From positions 478,322 through 542,321 of the forward strand of contig DBCS01000008.1 in the NCBI GenBank assembly GCA_002293185.1: DNA of 64,000 bases. Direction: 5' to 3'. The translations under genes were made by a program, and so were the position numbers. The notes under the pieces are model-generated. The model was not told the DNA's origin, searched no databases, and was given only the letters and a program-made list of their open reading frames with translations. Origin of the DNA: Flavobacteriales bacterium UBA952. Its GTDB lineage: Bacteria; Bacteroidota; Bacteroidia; Flavobacteriales_D; Crocinitomicaceae. Of this stretch, positions 1 to 9,084 are shown piece after piece; the first letter of the stretch is position 1; each line of letters opens with the position of its first letter.

Positions 1-1149
1 GAGATCAGAAATTATTTTTTCACAAATAAAGGCAGCTGCCTTTCCGTCTCCAAAGATTGCAGGGTCTGTATGTATTTTTTGTCCGATTAAATGGGTGGCT
101 GCTCGAATTATTTTTTCTTTATTTGCGCCAGTTAGAATAGCTGCTCCTGCTGCTACTACTTCTATCCATTCTGTTTGATCGCGCAAAATAACGCAGGGTT
201 TGGCAAAGAAATAGGCTTCTTTTTGCACCCCTCCGCTATCTGTAATGATTATTTTGGCATTTTGCTCCAGCGCAATCATGTCTAAAAACCCAGCAGGAGC
301 AATCATGCGCAGTTTCTTTTGGCCCGCCATTTTTTGCTGAAAATCCGCAGTTAATAGGGTTTCAATTTTGTTTTTTGTGCGCGGGTGAATGGGTAAAATG
401 ACCTCTAAATTGGTTTGTGTGATGAGATCTTGTAAAGCTTCTAAAATATCCTGAAGTGCTTTTGGGTCGTCGGTATTGGAGTCTCGGTGAACCGTGCACA
501 AAATGAACGCATTTGGATGTAGGCCCAATTGCTCGATGATCGTAGACTTTTCATTGCTTAGTTTGGCATAGTACAAACTGTTGTCGTACATGATGTCTCC
601 GCAATGATAGACGTTTGGTGCATCAATTGAAGCCGGCAAATGCTGCTCAAGTTGGAATCCTTCGTTCGTTAAATTACGAATACCCGCTTTCGTAGGAACA
701 AAAAGTAGCGTACTCATATGGTCGGCAGAAATCCGGTTGATTTCTTCTGGCATGGCCTTGTTAAAACTGCGCAAACCCGCTTCAATATGGACAACGGGAA
801 TATGAATCTTTACTGCGGCCAATGCAGCGGCAATTGTGGAGTTGGTATCGCCATAGATGACCACTGCAGAAGGTTGTTCTTTAAACAGGATGTCTTCAAT
901 GCCGCTAAGCATGGCTGCGGTCATGTACCCGTGGGTGCCACTACCTACTGCTAAATTGTAGTTAGGTAGTGGAATGCCGAGTTCTTCAAAAAATACGGCC
1001 GACATATTTTCGTCGTAATGCTGTCCGGTATGCACCAGAACTTCTTCAATCGCTGAGGCGTAATGGGTGCGTATGGCACGGCTAAGCGCAGCAGCTTTGA
1101 TAATTTGGGGGCGGGCACCAATGACCGTTAAAATTTTCTTTTTTGACAT
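1..1149 (-). CDS. wecB: UDP-N-acetylglucosamine 2-epimerase (non-hydrolysing), 3' end cut by window
   Basis: This enzyme interconverts UDP-GlcNAc and UDP-ManNAc in the cytoplasm, supplying ManNAc-type sugars for surface polysaccharide. Reading from the ATG at 1149, 383 codons stay open to the left edge, about the whole length of the family, so only a few C-terminal residues can be missing. Visible family motifs are GARPQIIKAA near the N-terminus, HTGQHYDENMS, VIYGDTNST, HIEAGLRSFN followed by MPEEINR, CTVHRDSN, and the late ITDSGGVQKEA motif of the nucleotide-binding site. The start lies one base after the stop of radC, so both are probably cotranscribed. The homology is secure; the role (enterobacterial common antigen does not exist here, so more likely capsule or O-antigen) is inferred. 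Confidence 0.93.
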   Translation of the reverse strand, partial: MSKKKILTVIGARPQIIKAAALSRAIRTHYASAIEEVLVHTGQHYDENMSAVFFEELGIPLPNYNLAVGSGTHGYMTAAMLSGIEDILFKEQPSAVVIYGDTNSTIAAALAAVKIHIPVVHIEAGLRSFNKAMPEEINRISADHMSTLLFVPTKAGIRNLTNEGFQLEQHLPASIDAPNVYHCGDIMYDNSLYYAKLSNEKSTIIEQLGLHPNAFILCTVHRDSNTDDPKALQDILEALQDLITQTNLEVILPIHPRTKNKIETLLTADFQQKMAGQKKLRMIAPAGFLDMIALEQNAKIIITDSGGVQKEAYFFAKPCVILRDQTEWIEVVAAGAAILTGANKEKIIRAATHLIGQKIHTDPAIFGDGKAAAFICEKIISDL

Positions 1150-1150
1150 A

Positions 1151-1786
1151 TTATAGAAGCCCTTCATCGGCGAAGCTAAAATAGCCATTATCTGTGAAAA
1201 TGACGTGGTCGAGTAGTTTCATATCGATCAGCTTTGCGAAATCCTTGATGTCTTTGGTCAAGGACTGATCTTGAGCGCTTGGTTTGCATTGCCCACTCGG
1301 ATGGTTATGGCACAAGACGAATCCTGTTGCAGCACAGCGCAGCGCTTGTTGGAAAATTCTTTTTGCGTCGGCAATTGTACTATGCCTTCCGCCAATACTC
1401 AATTGCGTAATATCAATGATTTGATTGGAGTAATTGAGATACAATACAAAGAATTGTTCGTGGTCGAGGTCGGCGAGTTGAACCTGGAGTAGGTCGTAAA
1501 CATCCTTGGAGGTTTTGATGCTGCATTTTTGACGTACTTCTGCGCTTTGATACCTTCTGCTGATTTCAAAAAGTCCAAGAATTCTTTTTGCAGTATGCGC
1601 ATCGAGCCCATAAATTTCGAGCAAATCCCATTCCGTACTTTTGGCTAAAGTTCGCCAGTTTTTTTGATGCCAACGCCAAGTGCGCTCGAGGACGGTGTCT
1701 TGCTTGGGTTGTTGTTTAGGTTCGCCGCACACCAAAATCAGTAATTCGGCATCACTGAGTCGTTGAAGAGATTTTTCTTGTTTCAT
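1151..1786 (-). CDS. radC: RadC family JAB-domain protein
   Basis: A 211-residue member of the RadC family. The N-terminal half has the helix-hairpin-helix-like region (LSDAELLIL, then EIYGLDAHTAKRILG) and the C-terminal half the JAB/MPN metal-binding domain with HNHPSGQCKPSAQD, the HxHPSG...D zinc motif. The name came from a supposed DNA repair role that was later withdrawn; the real function is unknown, with a possible metalloprotease or nuclease activity inferred from the JAB fold. The N-terminus is a little shorter than the usual 220-230 residues but the ATG at 1786 is the first good start. It leads directly into wecB and is divergent from the SUI1 gene across 81 bases. Confidence 0.9.
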   Translation of the reverse strand: MKQEKSLQRLSDAELLILVCGEPKQQPKQDTVLERTWRWHQKNWRTLAKSTEWDLLEIYGLDAHTAKRILGLFEISRRYQSAEVRQKCSIKTSKDVYDLLQVQLADLDHEQFFVLYLNYSNQIIDITQLSIGGRHSTIADAKRIFQQALRCAATGFVLCHNHPSGQCKPSAQDQSLTKDIKDFAKLIDMKLLDHVIFTDNGYFSFADEGLL

Positions 1787-1867
1787 TCAATGAATAACGC
1801 AGCAATAAAGGCTTGCGTACAGCGGTGGAAAACTTTTTATAAGCAGAAGATTTTATAACTTAGCGCT

Positions 1868-2212
1868 ATGGCCAAAAAGCAACAGAAAATCCAAAACGTG
1901 GTGTATAGTACCAATCCAAATTTTGCTTATGAATTTGAGCAATCCAATGATATACAGACACTTCCGCCTCAGCAACAGCGCCTTTATATCAGTATAGACC
2001 GCAAGCAGCGCGCAGGTAAGGAGGTCACGCTCATTGAAGGTTTTGTAGGCAACGAAGACGACCTCAAAGAGCTGGGGAAAATACTGAAAAGCAAGTGTGG
2101 CGTCGGTGGAAGCGTCAAGGACAACGCAATTTTGATCCAAGGCAACTTCAAGCAAAAAATCTATGATTTACTGCGCAAAGAGGGCTACTCACAGACCAAA
2201 CAAAAAGGTTAA
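1868..2212 (+). CDS. SUI1/YciH-family translation initiation factor
   Basis: A 114-residue protein of the SUI1 (eIF1-like) family, called YciH in E. coli. The SUI1 core is at about residues 38-105: RLYISIDRKQRAGKEVTLIEG, the KELGKILKSKCGVGGSVKDN segment typical of the family, and ILIQGNFKQKIYDLLRKEGY. The bacterial proteins bind the 30S subunit and influence start-site fidelity, although their physiological role is not settled. Its stop codon overlaps that of the convergent cation transporter gene (2209-2212), so there is no space for a terminator between them. Confidence 0.92.
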   Translation: MAKKQQKIQNVVYSTNPNFAYEFEQSNDIQTLPPQQQRLYISIDRKQRAGKEVTLIEGFVGNEDDLKELGKILKSKCGVGGSVKDNAILIQGNFKQKIYDLLRKEGYSQTKQKG

Positions 2213-3090
2213 TTCAGATTTGGCGCGGGTTCTATATGGATGAGCACATCTGTTAAGTACGGGAAAACCGCCATCAAATGATCTTTGAGTGCGTGCGAAA
2301 TGCCATGCCCTTCCGTTACGCTCAGGTTGCCATCTATCTCAAGGTGCAGGTCCACAACATAAGTCATGCCGTTTTTGCGCGCCCAACATTTCTCAATTGC
2401 GATCACACCCGGAACCTTTGTTGAGGCTTCATGAATTTGCTCAATGAGGTCATGATGCGTATGTTCGTCCATGATTTCGCCGAGCGCGGGCCTAAAAATT
2501 CGGAAGGCGTTGTAAACAATAAAGAATGAGGCAATGAGTGCAGCCCAGTCATCGGCTTTTTCGAAACCTTTGCCAAACAAAAAGGTGGCTAAAATCCCTA
2601 AAAAGGCAATCAATGAAGAGAGCGCATCTGAACGGTGATGCCACGCATCGGCCTTGAGACTAGTTGAATTGGTTTGTTGCCCTTTGCGATAGACGTACTG
2701 ATAGCTCAATTCTTTGATCAGGATGATGGCCGCAAGCACATAAAGCGTGAAGAAGGCAGGTTGTTCTTGTTTTTCAGACAGGTGTCGAACGCTTTCTACT
2801 GCAATAATTGTGGCCGAGACCAATAAGAAGCCGACAACCGCAAAAGTAACCAAGGGTTCGGCTTTGCCATGGCCATAGGGGTGGTCTTCGTCTGGCGGCT
2901 TACTGGCATAGTGTATACCAAATAACACAAGAAAGCTAGAAAAGATATCTGAACAAGATTCTATGGCGTCGGCAATCAGCGCGTCGGAGTGTCCGATGAC
3001 GCCAGCGGCTCCCTTTACAATAGCAAGTAGGGCGTTGGTCACGACGCTCAGTAAAGCGGTTCTTTTGGCCTGTTTCAATATAACTTTCAC
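2209..3090 (-). CDS. Cation diffusion facilitator (CDF) metal efflux transporter
   Basis: A 293-residue inner-membrane exporter of divalent metals (zinc, iron, cobalt or manganese) by proton antiport. About five to six hydrophobic segments cover residues 10-190, followed by a cytoplasmic dimerisation domain at 205-290. The metal site residues are visible as ADAIESCSDIFSS in the second helix and KADAWHHRSDALSS in the fifth (HxxxD form); DEDHPYGHGKAE is the usual loop signature. The form of the fifth-helix motif does not let me choose the metal with certainty. It is convergent with the SUI1 gene, sharing stop-codon bases. Confidence 0.93.
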   Translation of the reverse strand: MKVILKQAKRTALLSVVTNALLAIVKGAAGVIGHSDALIADAIESCSDIFSSFLVLFGIHYASKPPDEDHPYGHGKAEPLVTFAVVGFLLVSATIIAVESVRHLSEKQEQPAFFTLYVLAAIILIKELSYQYVYRKGQQTNSTSLKADAWHHRSDALSSLIAFLGILATFLFGKGFEKADDWAALIASFFIVYNAFRIFRPALGEIMDEHTHHDLIEQIHEASTKVPGVIAIEKCWARKNGMTYVVDLHLEIDGNLSVTEGHGISHALKDHLMAVFPYLTDVLIHIEPAPNLN

Positions 3091-3122
3091 AACTCAAAGG
3101 TAAGATAACTAAAGGGCAAGTC

Positions 3123-3150
3123 AAAAAAAAAGCGGCTCCGAAGAACCGCT
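3123..3150 (-). terminator. Rho-independent terminator for the 816-residue T9SS cargo gene
   Basis: On the minus strand an 8-bp stem (AGCGGTTC with GAGCCGCT, one G-T pair) is closed by a UUCG tetraloop and followed by eight T. It lies about 130 bases after the stop at 3280 and before the start of the cation transporter gene at 3090. Confidence 0.85.
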
Positions 3151-3279
3151 TTTCTGGATAGGGCAGGTGGACCACCACTATCCATAACCTAACTATAAAC
3201 TACTGCGTTCAGGTATTTGCAAATACAATGCCAAAAACGAAAAAATAGAGGGGAAGAGGGTGTCGAAAATTGACAATAG

Positions 3280-5730
3280 TTACAATTTGATAAATTTACC
3301 TTTTTGACGACCTCCTTCAATCAAATAAATACCGCTTTCAAGTGACTGAACACTTATGGTTTGGCCTGGTCCAACGAGTTCATTAAAAACCACTTTTCCA
3401 TTGATGTCTTTGATCTGAATTTGGTTGAGCTCAGTTAAACCTAAACTGATTTGAGTTTGTGCTGGATTCGGATAAACCTGGAGCACAACTTCAAGTTCGT
3501 CAAGGTTGTCGAGCCACATATTTTGATGGAAGGTCGTATTGGTTACAATCGGGTCATTCCAGTCGAAATAGATGTAGGCTGTATTTTCAATGGTAGACAT
3601 GATAGGGTTATTGACATTTTCTAAAATGCGATAAGTGAAATGACCATGGCTTTGGGGCTCATTGCTCGTTGAATCTGGCAACCAAATTTGATTGAATTCA
3701 AAGCGCATGATGCCATTTCCTAAATTGACTACTTGCATGGGGTGAGACGTTTCTATGAGCGTAAAACTCGTCCAATTTAGCAAGGTGCTCAAGGTATCGA
3801 TGATATATACATTTTGTGCAGGAGCAGTACCTGTGTTTTGGAAGCGAATGGTATATGTGAGTGCATCATCGGTAAAAGCATCTAAGAAACCTAAAGGATA
3901 TGCTTCATTCATGTAATCTGTACTTGCATTTTTGTCGTTAGGGTCGTAGGCATTGCCCAAGATTTGCAGCAAAGAACCACTGTTGTTGTAGGTGCCGCAA
4001 TCATTGACAGCACCTGTTGGTGCAATGGTAGAGGTGTAAAAATGCTGCGCCCCGTTGATCAGGCCACCCGGCACACTAAACAAAATGACATCATAATTGC
4101 TGAAATTAGCAGCGTTGCTCGTTAAATTCCAAGTGATGGTATTGCCTGAAATGCTGTAGTTTGGATTTTGAATACTGGAAAGAATTGGGCTTACGCCTGC
4201 AGGATACGTAAAGCTCAAGGTGTAAGTGCCAGCAGCGCTCGGGCCGTAGCTCCCCCAATTGATTTTGATGTAGGCCGTACTATTTTGATAATAGCCAATC
4301 CAGGGTGTAACGGTGGTCCAGAGGTCTGCGCATGTAGAGGTGCTGCCGCCGCAATCTACAGCAATAAAACCTGTGTTGGCTGTGCTGCTTGTGCCACCTA
4401 GAAGTGTAAGCACACCGATTGTTGGGTTGTAGCCGTTGTAGATCAGCCAAGATTGGCTAATTGTGGCTAACAGATAAGCATTGGTGCTGTATTGTCCGCA
4501 GTAACTAAAATAACCGCTTGAATCAGTATAAACTGTAACAGAACTATTGGTAACACTCGCGTTATAAAGGAGAACAGGTACGCCACTTAATGGTGCCTCG
4601 CCGGCATTCATCACCCCATTTGCATTGGCATCACAAAATACATAACCTGAATAACAAAGCGTTGGCGTTACGGCTCCATTACAATTCAAAGGAAAGTTAA
4701 CGGTACTTACCGGCACACCGCTGTTGCAAGGAGTACCTGATATGTTAGTGACATTGCTTCCGTTGTTGTTGAGGATAAGATAGCCGTGCTGTGCGAGCCA
4801 ATTTGAATTCATGGTCAATGCGTACGTATTATTGATGGTGCCGGGATAACTGATGTTGTAAAAGCCATTGGCATTCGAATACACAACCGTGCCATTTACG
4901 GTAATGGGTGCATTGGCAATTGGCGTTTCGCCGTTGTCCAGGACGCCGTTGTCGTTGGCATCGCAGTAGACTTGGCCCGAAGCGCAGAGCATTGTGGTTT
5001 GACTAGCGCAATTTAAGGTAATTACTATTGTTGAAACGCCAGTCGAAACAAGAATGTTCGGGCTCGGAATAATATTTCCGATGACATAATTATTAGCGCT
5101 CAGCCAAGCGGGGTCAATGGAGATGTTGTAGCTGCCCGCCCAAATGTTATTCATGATGAACATGTTGTTTTGGAGGGTATCAGTGTAGGTGTTTGTTGCG
5201 TTTGATAAGGTAACCGGAACCGGCGCATTGATTTGTGAATCGATGGTGCCGTCGTTGTTGCAATCGACTTGTATCATGCAGTAGAAGTAGGCAGTACAAG
5301 AGCCAACGGTATACTGAATGCTATCGTAGGCATAAGTTTGATTGGCAGGGTTATAGACGGTGGTGGTAACGGTGTAAGTGCCAGCCGAGCTATACGTATG
5401 ATTCAAGGGCGGATTCATCACAATATTTGTGCCTGCTGTAGAGGTTCCTCCACCGGCATTAGTTGTAGCGCCATCGCCCCAATTGACTACTGTTTGGAAC
5501 TGAAAACCATTGAAATTATTTCCTGTGATGACATATGGTAGGTCAAAATAATTCGTTGAGTTGGTCGCTGGGTTCACTGCTGAAAAACCAATGCTTAAAG
5601 TTGAATCACAACTTGTAGTGACCGCATTAGGCCCGAGAGAAAGTCCATTGATTGCAAAACCAGTCACTTGGGCAAAACTGAGTTTGGAAAAAATGAAAAG
5701 GCTAAAAAGGAGTAGGTAAAGTGCTTTCAT
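3280..5730 (-). CDS. T9SS type A secreted multidomain protein (PKD, three SdrD-B-like repeats, DUF7619-like)
   Basis: An 816-residue extracellular protein. A Sec signal peptide covers residues 1-20 (hydrophobic core then KLSFAQ). Residues 25-140 look like a PKD-type fold (VVNWGDGATTN, then NHTYSSAGTYTV). Three repeats of about 90 residues follow at roughly 145-470, each with a calcium-loop-like DxNxNGxxDxGE motif (VDCNNDGTIDS, DANDNGVLDNGE, DANANGVMNAGE), as in SdrD B-type domains. Then comes a DUF7619-like module beginning YDPNDKNAS and containing LTYTIRFQNTGTAPAQN. The C-terminal 75 residues are a T9SS type A sorting domain (VYPNPAQTQIS ... GKFIKL). It is probably a surface-anchored or secreted adhesive or structural protein. 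Substrate and partner cannot be inferred. Confidence 0.88.
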   Translation of the reverse strand: MKALYLLLFSLFIFSKLSFAQVTGFAINGLSLGPNAVTTSCDSTLSIGFSAVNPATNSTNYFDLPYVITGNNFNGFQFQTVVNWGDGATTNAGGGTSTAGTNIVMNPPLNHTYSSAGTYTVTTTVYNPANQTYAYDSIQYTVGSCTAYFYCMIQVDCNNDGTIDSQINAPVPVTLSNATNTYTDTLQNNMFIMNNIWAGSYNISIDPAWLSANNYVIGNIIPSPNILVSTGVSTIVITLNCASQTTMLCASGQVYCDANDNGVLDNGETPIANAPITVNGTVVYSNANGFYNISYPGTINNTYALTMNSNWLAQHGYLILNNNGSNVTNISGTPCNSGVPVSTVNFPLNCNGAVTPTLCYSGYVFCDANANGVMNAGEAPLSGVPVLLYNASVTNSSVTVYTDSSGYFSYCGQYSTNAYLLATISQSWLIYNGYNPTIGVLTLLGGTSSTANTGFIAVDCGGSTSTCADLWTTVTPWIGYYQNSTAYIKINWGSYGPSAAGTYTLSFTYPAGVSPILSSIQNPNYSISGNTITWNLTSNAANFSNYDVILFSVPGGLINGAQHFYTSTIAPTGAVNDCGTYNNSGSLLQILGNAYDPNDKNASTDYMNEAYPLGFLDAFTDDALTYTIRFQNTGTAPAQNVYIIDTLSTLLNWTSFTLIETSHPMQVVNLGNGIMRFEFNQIWLPDSTSNEPQSHGHFTYRILENVNNPIMSTIENTAYIYFDWNDPIVTNTTFHQNMWLDNLDELEVVLQVYPNPAQTQISLGLTELNQIQIKDINGKVVFNELVGPGQTISVQSLESGIYLIEGGRQKGKFIKL

Positions 5731-5772
5731 ATGATTTGATTTATGAACAAGACGCCTTCCTTTGGCAAGAGG

Positions 5773-5805
5773 TTGCTTGGGTTGTGCAAAGGATTATTAA
5801 CTTTG
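5773..5805 (+). promoter_or_regulatory. Bacteroidota-type promoter of the DUF58 gene
   Basis: A TTG at 5773-5775 is followed after 22 bases by TAACTTTG (5798-5805), a perfect match to the TAnnTTTG -7 element. The start codon at 5812 is only six bases further on, so the transcript would be nearly leaderless. Confidence 0.7.
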
Positions 5806-5811
5806 TTCTAG

Positions 5812-6726
5812 ATGAAGACAATAGACCGTTTACGTTTAGCACATTTTAGTAACCTCGAATTATTAGCAAAGCAGGTCGTGGAGGGTTTTATAACAGGTTT
5901 ACACAAAAGTCCTTTTCATGGGTTTTCAGTAGAGTTCGCTGAACACAGGCTCTATAACCCAGGTGAATCCACGCGCAATATCGATTGGCGTCTTTATGGT
6001 CGTTCTGAAAAGTTGTTTACCAAAAAGTATGAAGAGGAAACCAACTTGCGTTGCCAAATCGTTATTGACGATTCCAGTTCTATGTACTTTCCGCAAGAAG
6101 GCATCAGCAAATTTGAATACGCGGTTTATGCAGCGGCCAGTTTAATTGAATTACTCAAAAGACAGCGCGATGCCGTTGGTCTGAGTTTCTTTAATGAAAC
6201 ACTCGAGCTTCAAACACCAGCTAAATCTTCTCTTTTGCACCACCGCTACTTATATAGCGAGCTAGAAAGACGCTTAACCACTTATCAAGAGAAAGCTAAA
6301 AAGCAAACGGCTTCCATTGCTGCGCTTCATGCAGTTGCAGAACTCACCCACAAACGGAGTCTAGTTATTCTTTTTTCAGACCTTCTCGATGATCCACAGC
6401 ACACCGACCCACTTTTCGATGCTTTGCAACACCTCAAGCACAACAAGCATGAAGTCATCCTTTTTCATGTGCACCATGCGGGATACGAGAAGTCTTTTCA
6501 ATTAGAAGACAGGCCTTATCAGCTCATCGATATGGAAACAGGTGAACGCATGCTTTTGCGTCCTGGAGAAGTTCGCGAAAAGTATCAGGCGGCAATCAAT
6601 TTATATTTTGAGCAAATTAGTAAAAGGTGTTTGAACAACAGTATTGATTTTATGCCGGCACCAATTGAAGAAGGATACGATCAAGTACTCTTAAAATATC
6701 TCTTGAAGCGCCAGCAGCTTTTTTAA
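5812..6726 (+). CDS. DUF58 domain protein (VWA-like)
   Basis: A 304-residue cytoplasmic protein. The DUF58 signature is present at about residues 35-75: GFSVEFAEHRLYNPGESTRNIDWRLYGRSEKLFTK. The following domain resembles a von Willebrand A fold with a degenerate MIDAS-like DDSSSMYF. Members are usually next to a MoxR AAA+ ATPase and act with it in chaperone or envelope stress roles; no MoxR gene is visible in this window, so the partner is elsewhere. The gene stands alone, with its own promoter, and is convergent with the AlkB-like gene five bases downstream. The family is certain and the function is not known. Confidence 0.88.
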   Translation: MKTIDRLRLAHFSNLELLAKQVVEGFITGLHKSPFHGFSVEFAEHRLYNPGESTRNIDWRLYGRSEKLFTKKYEEETNLRCQIVIDDSSSMYFPQEGISKFEYAVYAAASLIELLKRQRDAVGLSFFNETLELQTPAKSSLLHHRYLYSELERRLTTYQEKAKKQTASIAALHAVAELTHKRSLVILFSDLLDDPQHTDPLFDALQHLKHNKHEVILFHVHHAGYEKSFQLEDRPYQLIDMETGERMLLRPGEVREKYQAAINLYFEQISKRCLNNSIDFMPAPIEEGYDQVLLKYLLKRQQLF

Positions 6727-6731
6727 TGGTT

Positions 6732-7769
6732 TCAGGCGCTCAACGCGCGTTCTACTTTGCCATTCATTACCCTAAAAAATAATGGTGGAACAAACGATAA
6801 AAGCATCATGCCAGGATAACCCGTTGGCATTATCGGTGCTTCAGGGTCGGAATGCAGCAGTTGGTAAGGTTTATCGGGTTTGTAGTGGTGTTCACTATGC
6901 CTACTGAGTTCAAATAAAATTAGTCTGCCTAGAATATGATTGCTATTCCATGAATGTTTGCGTTTGACCAATTCGTAACGTCCGTTTTCTTTGAGTCGGC
7001 GCTTTAAACCATAATGCTCGATGTAATTGACGGTTTCTAGCAGTAGAATACCAATGATTGCAGCAGCAATAAAAGCAAGAAGCGCAGTCAGGTCAAAAAT
7101 TTGCCAAATGATGAGCAAAAGTAAAAGATGACTTAGGGAATAAATCACCATTTTATTGGCGAACGAAAACTTGGCTTTACCCATGATTTGCATCCGCGTC
7201 AATTCTATTTGCCAAGCTTGAAAATAACTGCCGATTTGCGAACGAAACCAAAAAATATAAACAGGTTCATTTTTACGCGCCGTTGCAGGATCTGAGTGCG
7301 TACCTACATTGGTGTGATGACCTCTATTGTGGTAGGGTAAAAAATGGTTTTCTAAGGAACTTAGAAGTAAAACCTCGCCTAAAAATTGTTCAAAGCGCTT
7401 GTTTCGATGCCCTAATTCGTGCCCTACATTGATTCCGATGATGCCACACATTAGACCCATGGAAACAACACGCCCCCACCATGTGTTTGCGTCAGGGCTG
7501 CTGTTTTGTGCGTTTAAAAAGTAGGCCACAAAACACCATTGTACAATAACTAGCGTATACAATAGGTAATTGTAATATTTGGCGTGTCGGTTTAAAGCAT
7601 TTTCACTCGCTTCGTTTGTTGTCCATCGCAATGGCAAAATCAGTTCTAAAAAAGGGACCAATATAAAGAAAACGTATACGGGTAAGTAACTCAACCAGCC
7701 TTCAGATTGAAAAGCAATATTAACTGTAATCGGTAAACTAAAAACCAGTACGTATTTGATGCTTTTCAT
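6732..7769 (-). CDS. AlkB-like alkane 1-monooxygenase / membrane di-iron hydroxylase
   Basis: A 345-residue inner-membrane protein of the membrane-bound di-iron fatty acid desaturase/hydroxylase superfamily, in the alkane hydroxylase/xylene monooxygenase branch. It has about six hydrophobic segments. All histidine boxes are present: HELGH (around 120), HNRGHH (around 147, followed by VGTHSDPATARKNE as in AlkB), the NYIEHYGLKR box that separates AlkB from ordinary desaturases, and RHSEHH. The reaction would be terminal hydroxylation of an alkyl chain with O2 and electrons from rubredoxin or ferredoxin. No rubredoxin gene is adjacent, so the electron donor is unknown. The substrate could equally be a fatty acid or terpenoid. 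Confidence 0.87.
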   Translation of the reverse strand: MKSIKYVLVFSLPITVNIAFQSEGWLSYLPVYVFFILVPFLELILPLRWTTNEASENALNRHAKYYNYLLYTLVIVQWCFVAYFLNAQNSSPDANTWWGRVVSMGLMCGIIGINVGHELGHRNKRFEQFLGEVLLLSSLENHFLPYHNRGHHTNVGTHSDPATARKNEPVYIFWFRSQIGSYFQAWQIELTRMQIMGKAKFSFANKMVIYSLSHLLLLLIIWQIFDLTALLAFIAAAIIGILLLETVNYIEHYGLKRRLKENGRYELVKRKHSWNSNHILGRLILFELSRHSEHHYKPDKPYQLLHSDPEAPIMPTGYPGMMLLSFVPPLFFRVMNGKVERALSA

Positions 7770-7774
7770 GGCGC

Positions 7775-9019
7775 CTATTCTTTGATAAAACGGATGCTTT
7801 TGGATGTGTTTGAGAATTGAACTTTAAGCATGTACATTCCTGAATCGAGGTGATCAATATCCAATTGTTGAGAAGGTTGTGAAGACCAATAACCACTCAT
7901 TTTTTGACCTTGAGCATTATATATCTCAATGCTTAAAGGATTTTGAGATGCTGTAATTTTGAGTTGTTTACCTGCCGGATTCGGAGTTATGTTGATATCA
8001 ATATTGTTGACTTCTGTAAGGTAGGAAGCTGGGTTCACACGTGTAGGCGCTGCCTCGAAGCAATCGCTTTCAATTCTGAACATATCAAAATAAGCACCAT
8101 TTGGTATTTGTGCAGAAGAAACAATGGAACCATCTTGTAAGGAAAGCCCAATTAAAGTAACGCCAGCACCAAGCATACTTTCAAAATAATAAATACCGTT
8201 AAACGGATCAATGGAAGCAGCATTCATGATGTAGTTAGGAAGATTAAGTTGAGTTGGAAGTGGTGTCACTACTCCTGATGCCGCATCGATTTTCCCCAAA
8301 CATTTGACGCCATTTTGCATAATGAGACCGTACATTGTTGTGTCGGCACAGTTGTAAGCAAAATTGTCAAAACTATTTCCACCACTAGGTATAGAAATGG
8401 TAGGGTTAGAAAAAATGGTACCGTTATAGATATCTAGCCCTCGAAGTTTGCCTTCGGAAATAAAATAATAGACCATCAAATGCGGATTAATGACCGCACC
8501 TGCCATTGTGTAACTTGTGGCAATTGAAGTAGGTGAAATTAGACTGACAAGACCGGTACTTAGATCGCAACTTGCCAAGCGCATGTCTCCACTGTAGGTT
8601 CCGGTGGCTTGGTTGTAAACCACTTGAGAATACAAACCATACATGACGGAGTCTGAGGTATTGAAACGAAAATTATTAAAGTCACCGGTTACACTTGGTA
8701 AATTCACGACTACATCAGCTAAAATACTGCCATTTTGAAGTGAAATCGATAGCCAAGAATCGTCGTCTTGGTATGAGTAGCTTAGGTCATAGGGATTCAG
8801 TGAAACGCCTGTAGTGTTAATCGTAGTACTGAGTACTTGGTTTCCAATTGGAGTAATAGTACCACTTACAGGATCCATCTCGACAAAAGAAACACTGGAA
8901 GGATTCATTTGGCGATACAAGCCATACATGTTGTTACCTAGTTGACCAAAAGTCAGAATGGGCAACATTAAAGCAAAACTTAGGGTATACTTATTGCGCG
9001 CGGTTAATTTTAATTTCAT
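7775..9019 (-). CDS. T9SS type A secreted protein, body unrecognised
   Basis: A 414-residue secreted protein. I chose the ATG at 9019 because it gives a signal peptide (LSFALMLPILTFGQ). An in-frame extension to 9106 has no such leader and would run into the neighbouring small gene. The body consists of repeated segments that look like propeller or sequence-repeat blades (NNFRFNTSDSVMYGLYSQ, DNFAYNCADTTMYGLIMQ and similar). The last 75 residues are a T9SS type A sorting domain (ITPNPAGKQLKITA, then GMYMLKVQF ... IRFIKE). Substrate and role are unknown. It ends five bases before the AlkB-like gene starts on the same strand, so the two may be cotranscribed. Confidence 0.84.
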   Translation of the reverse strand: MKLKLTARNKYTLSFALMLPILTFGQLGNNMYGLYRQMNPSSVSFVEMDPVSGTITPIGNQVLSTTINTTGVSLNPYDLSYSYQDDDSWLSISLQNGSILADVVVNLPSVTGDFNNFRFNTSDSVMYGLYSQVVYNQATGTYSGDMRLASCDLSTGLVSLISPTSIATSYTMAGAVINPHLMVYYFISEGKLRGLDIYNGTIFSNPTISIPSGGNSFDNFAYNCADTTMYGLIMQNGVKCLGKIDAASGVVTPLPTQLNLPNYIMNAASIDPFNGIYYFESMLGAGVTLIGLSLQDGSIVSSAQIPNGAYFDMFRIESDCFEAAPTRVNPASYLTEVNNIDINITPNPAGKQLKITASQNPLSIEIYNAQGQKMSGYWSSQPSQQLDIDHLDSGMYMLKVQFSNTSKSIRFIKE

Positions 9020-9084
9020 GGGTGATTGTTTAGGGTTGAATAAACGAAAGTTATTTCTCTTAAGACACTTACTACCCAAGTAAA

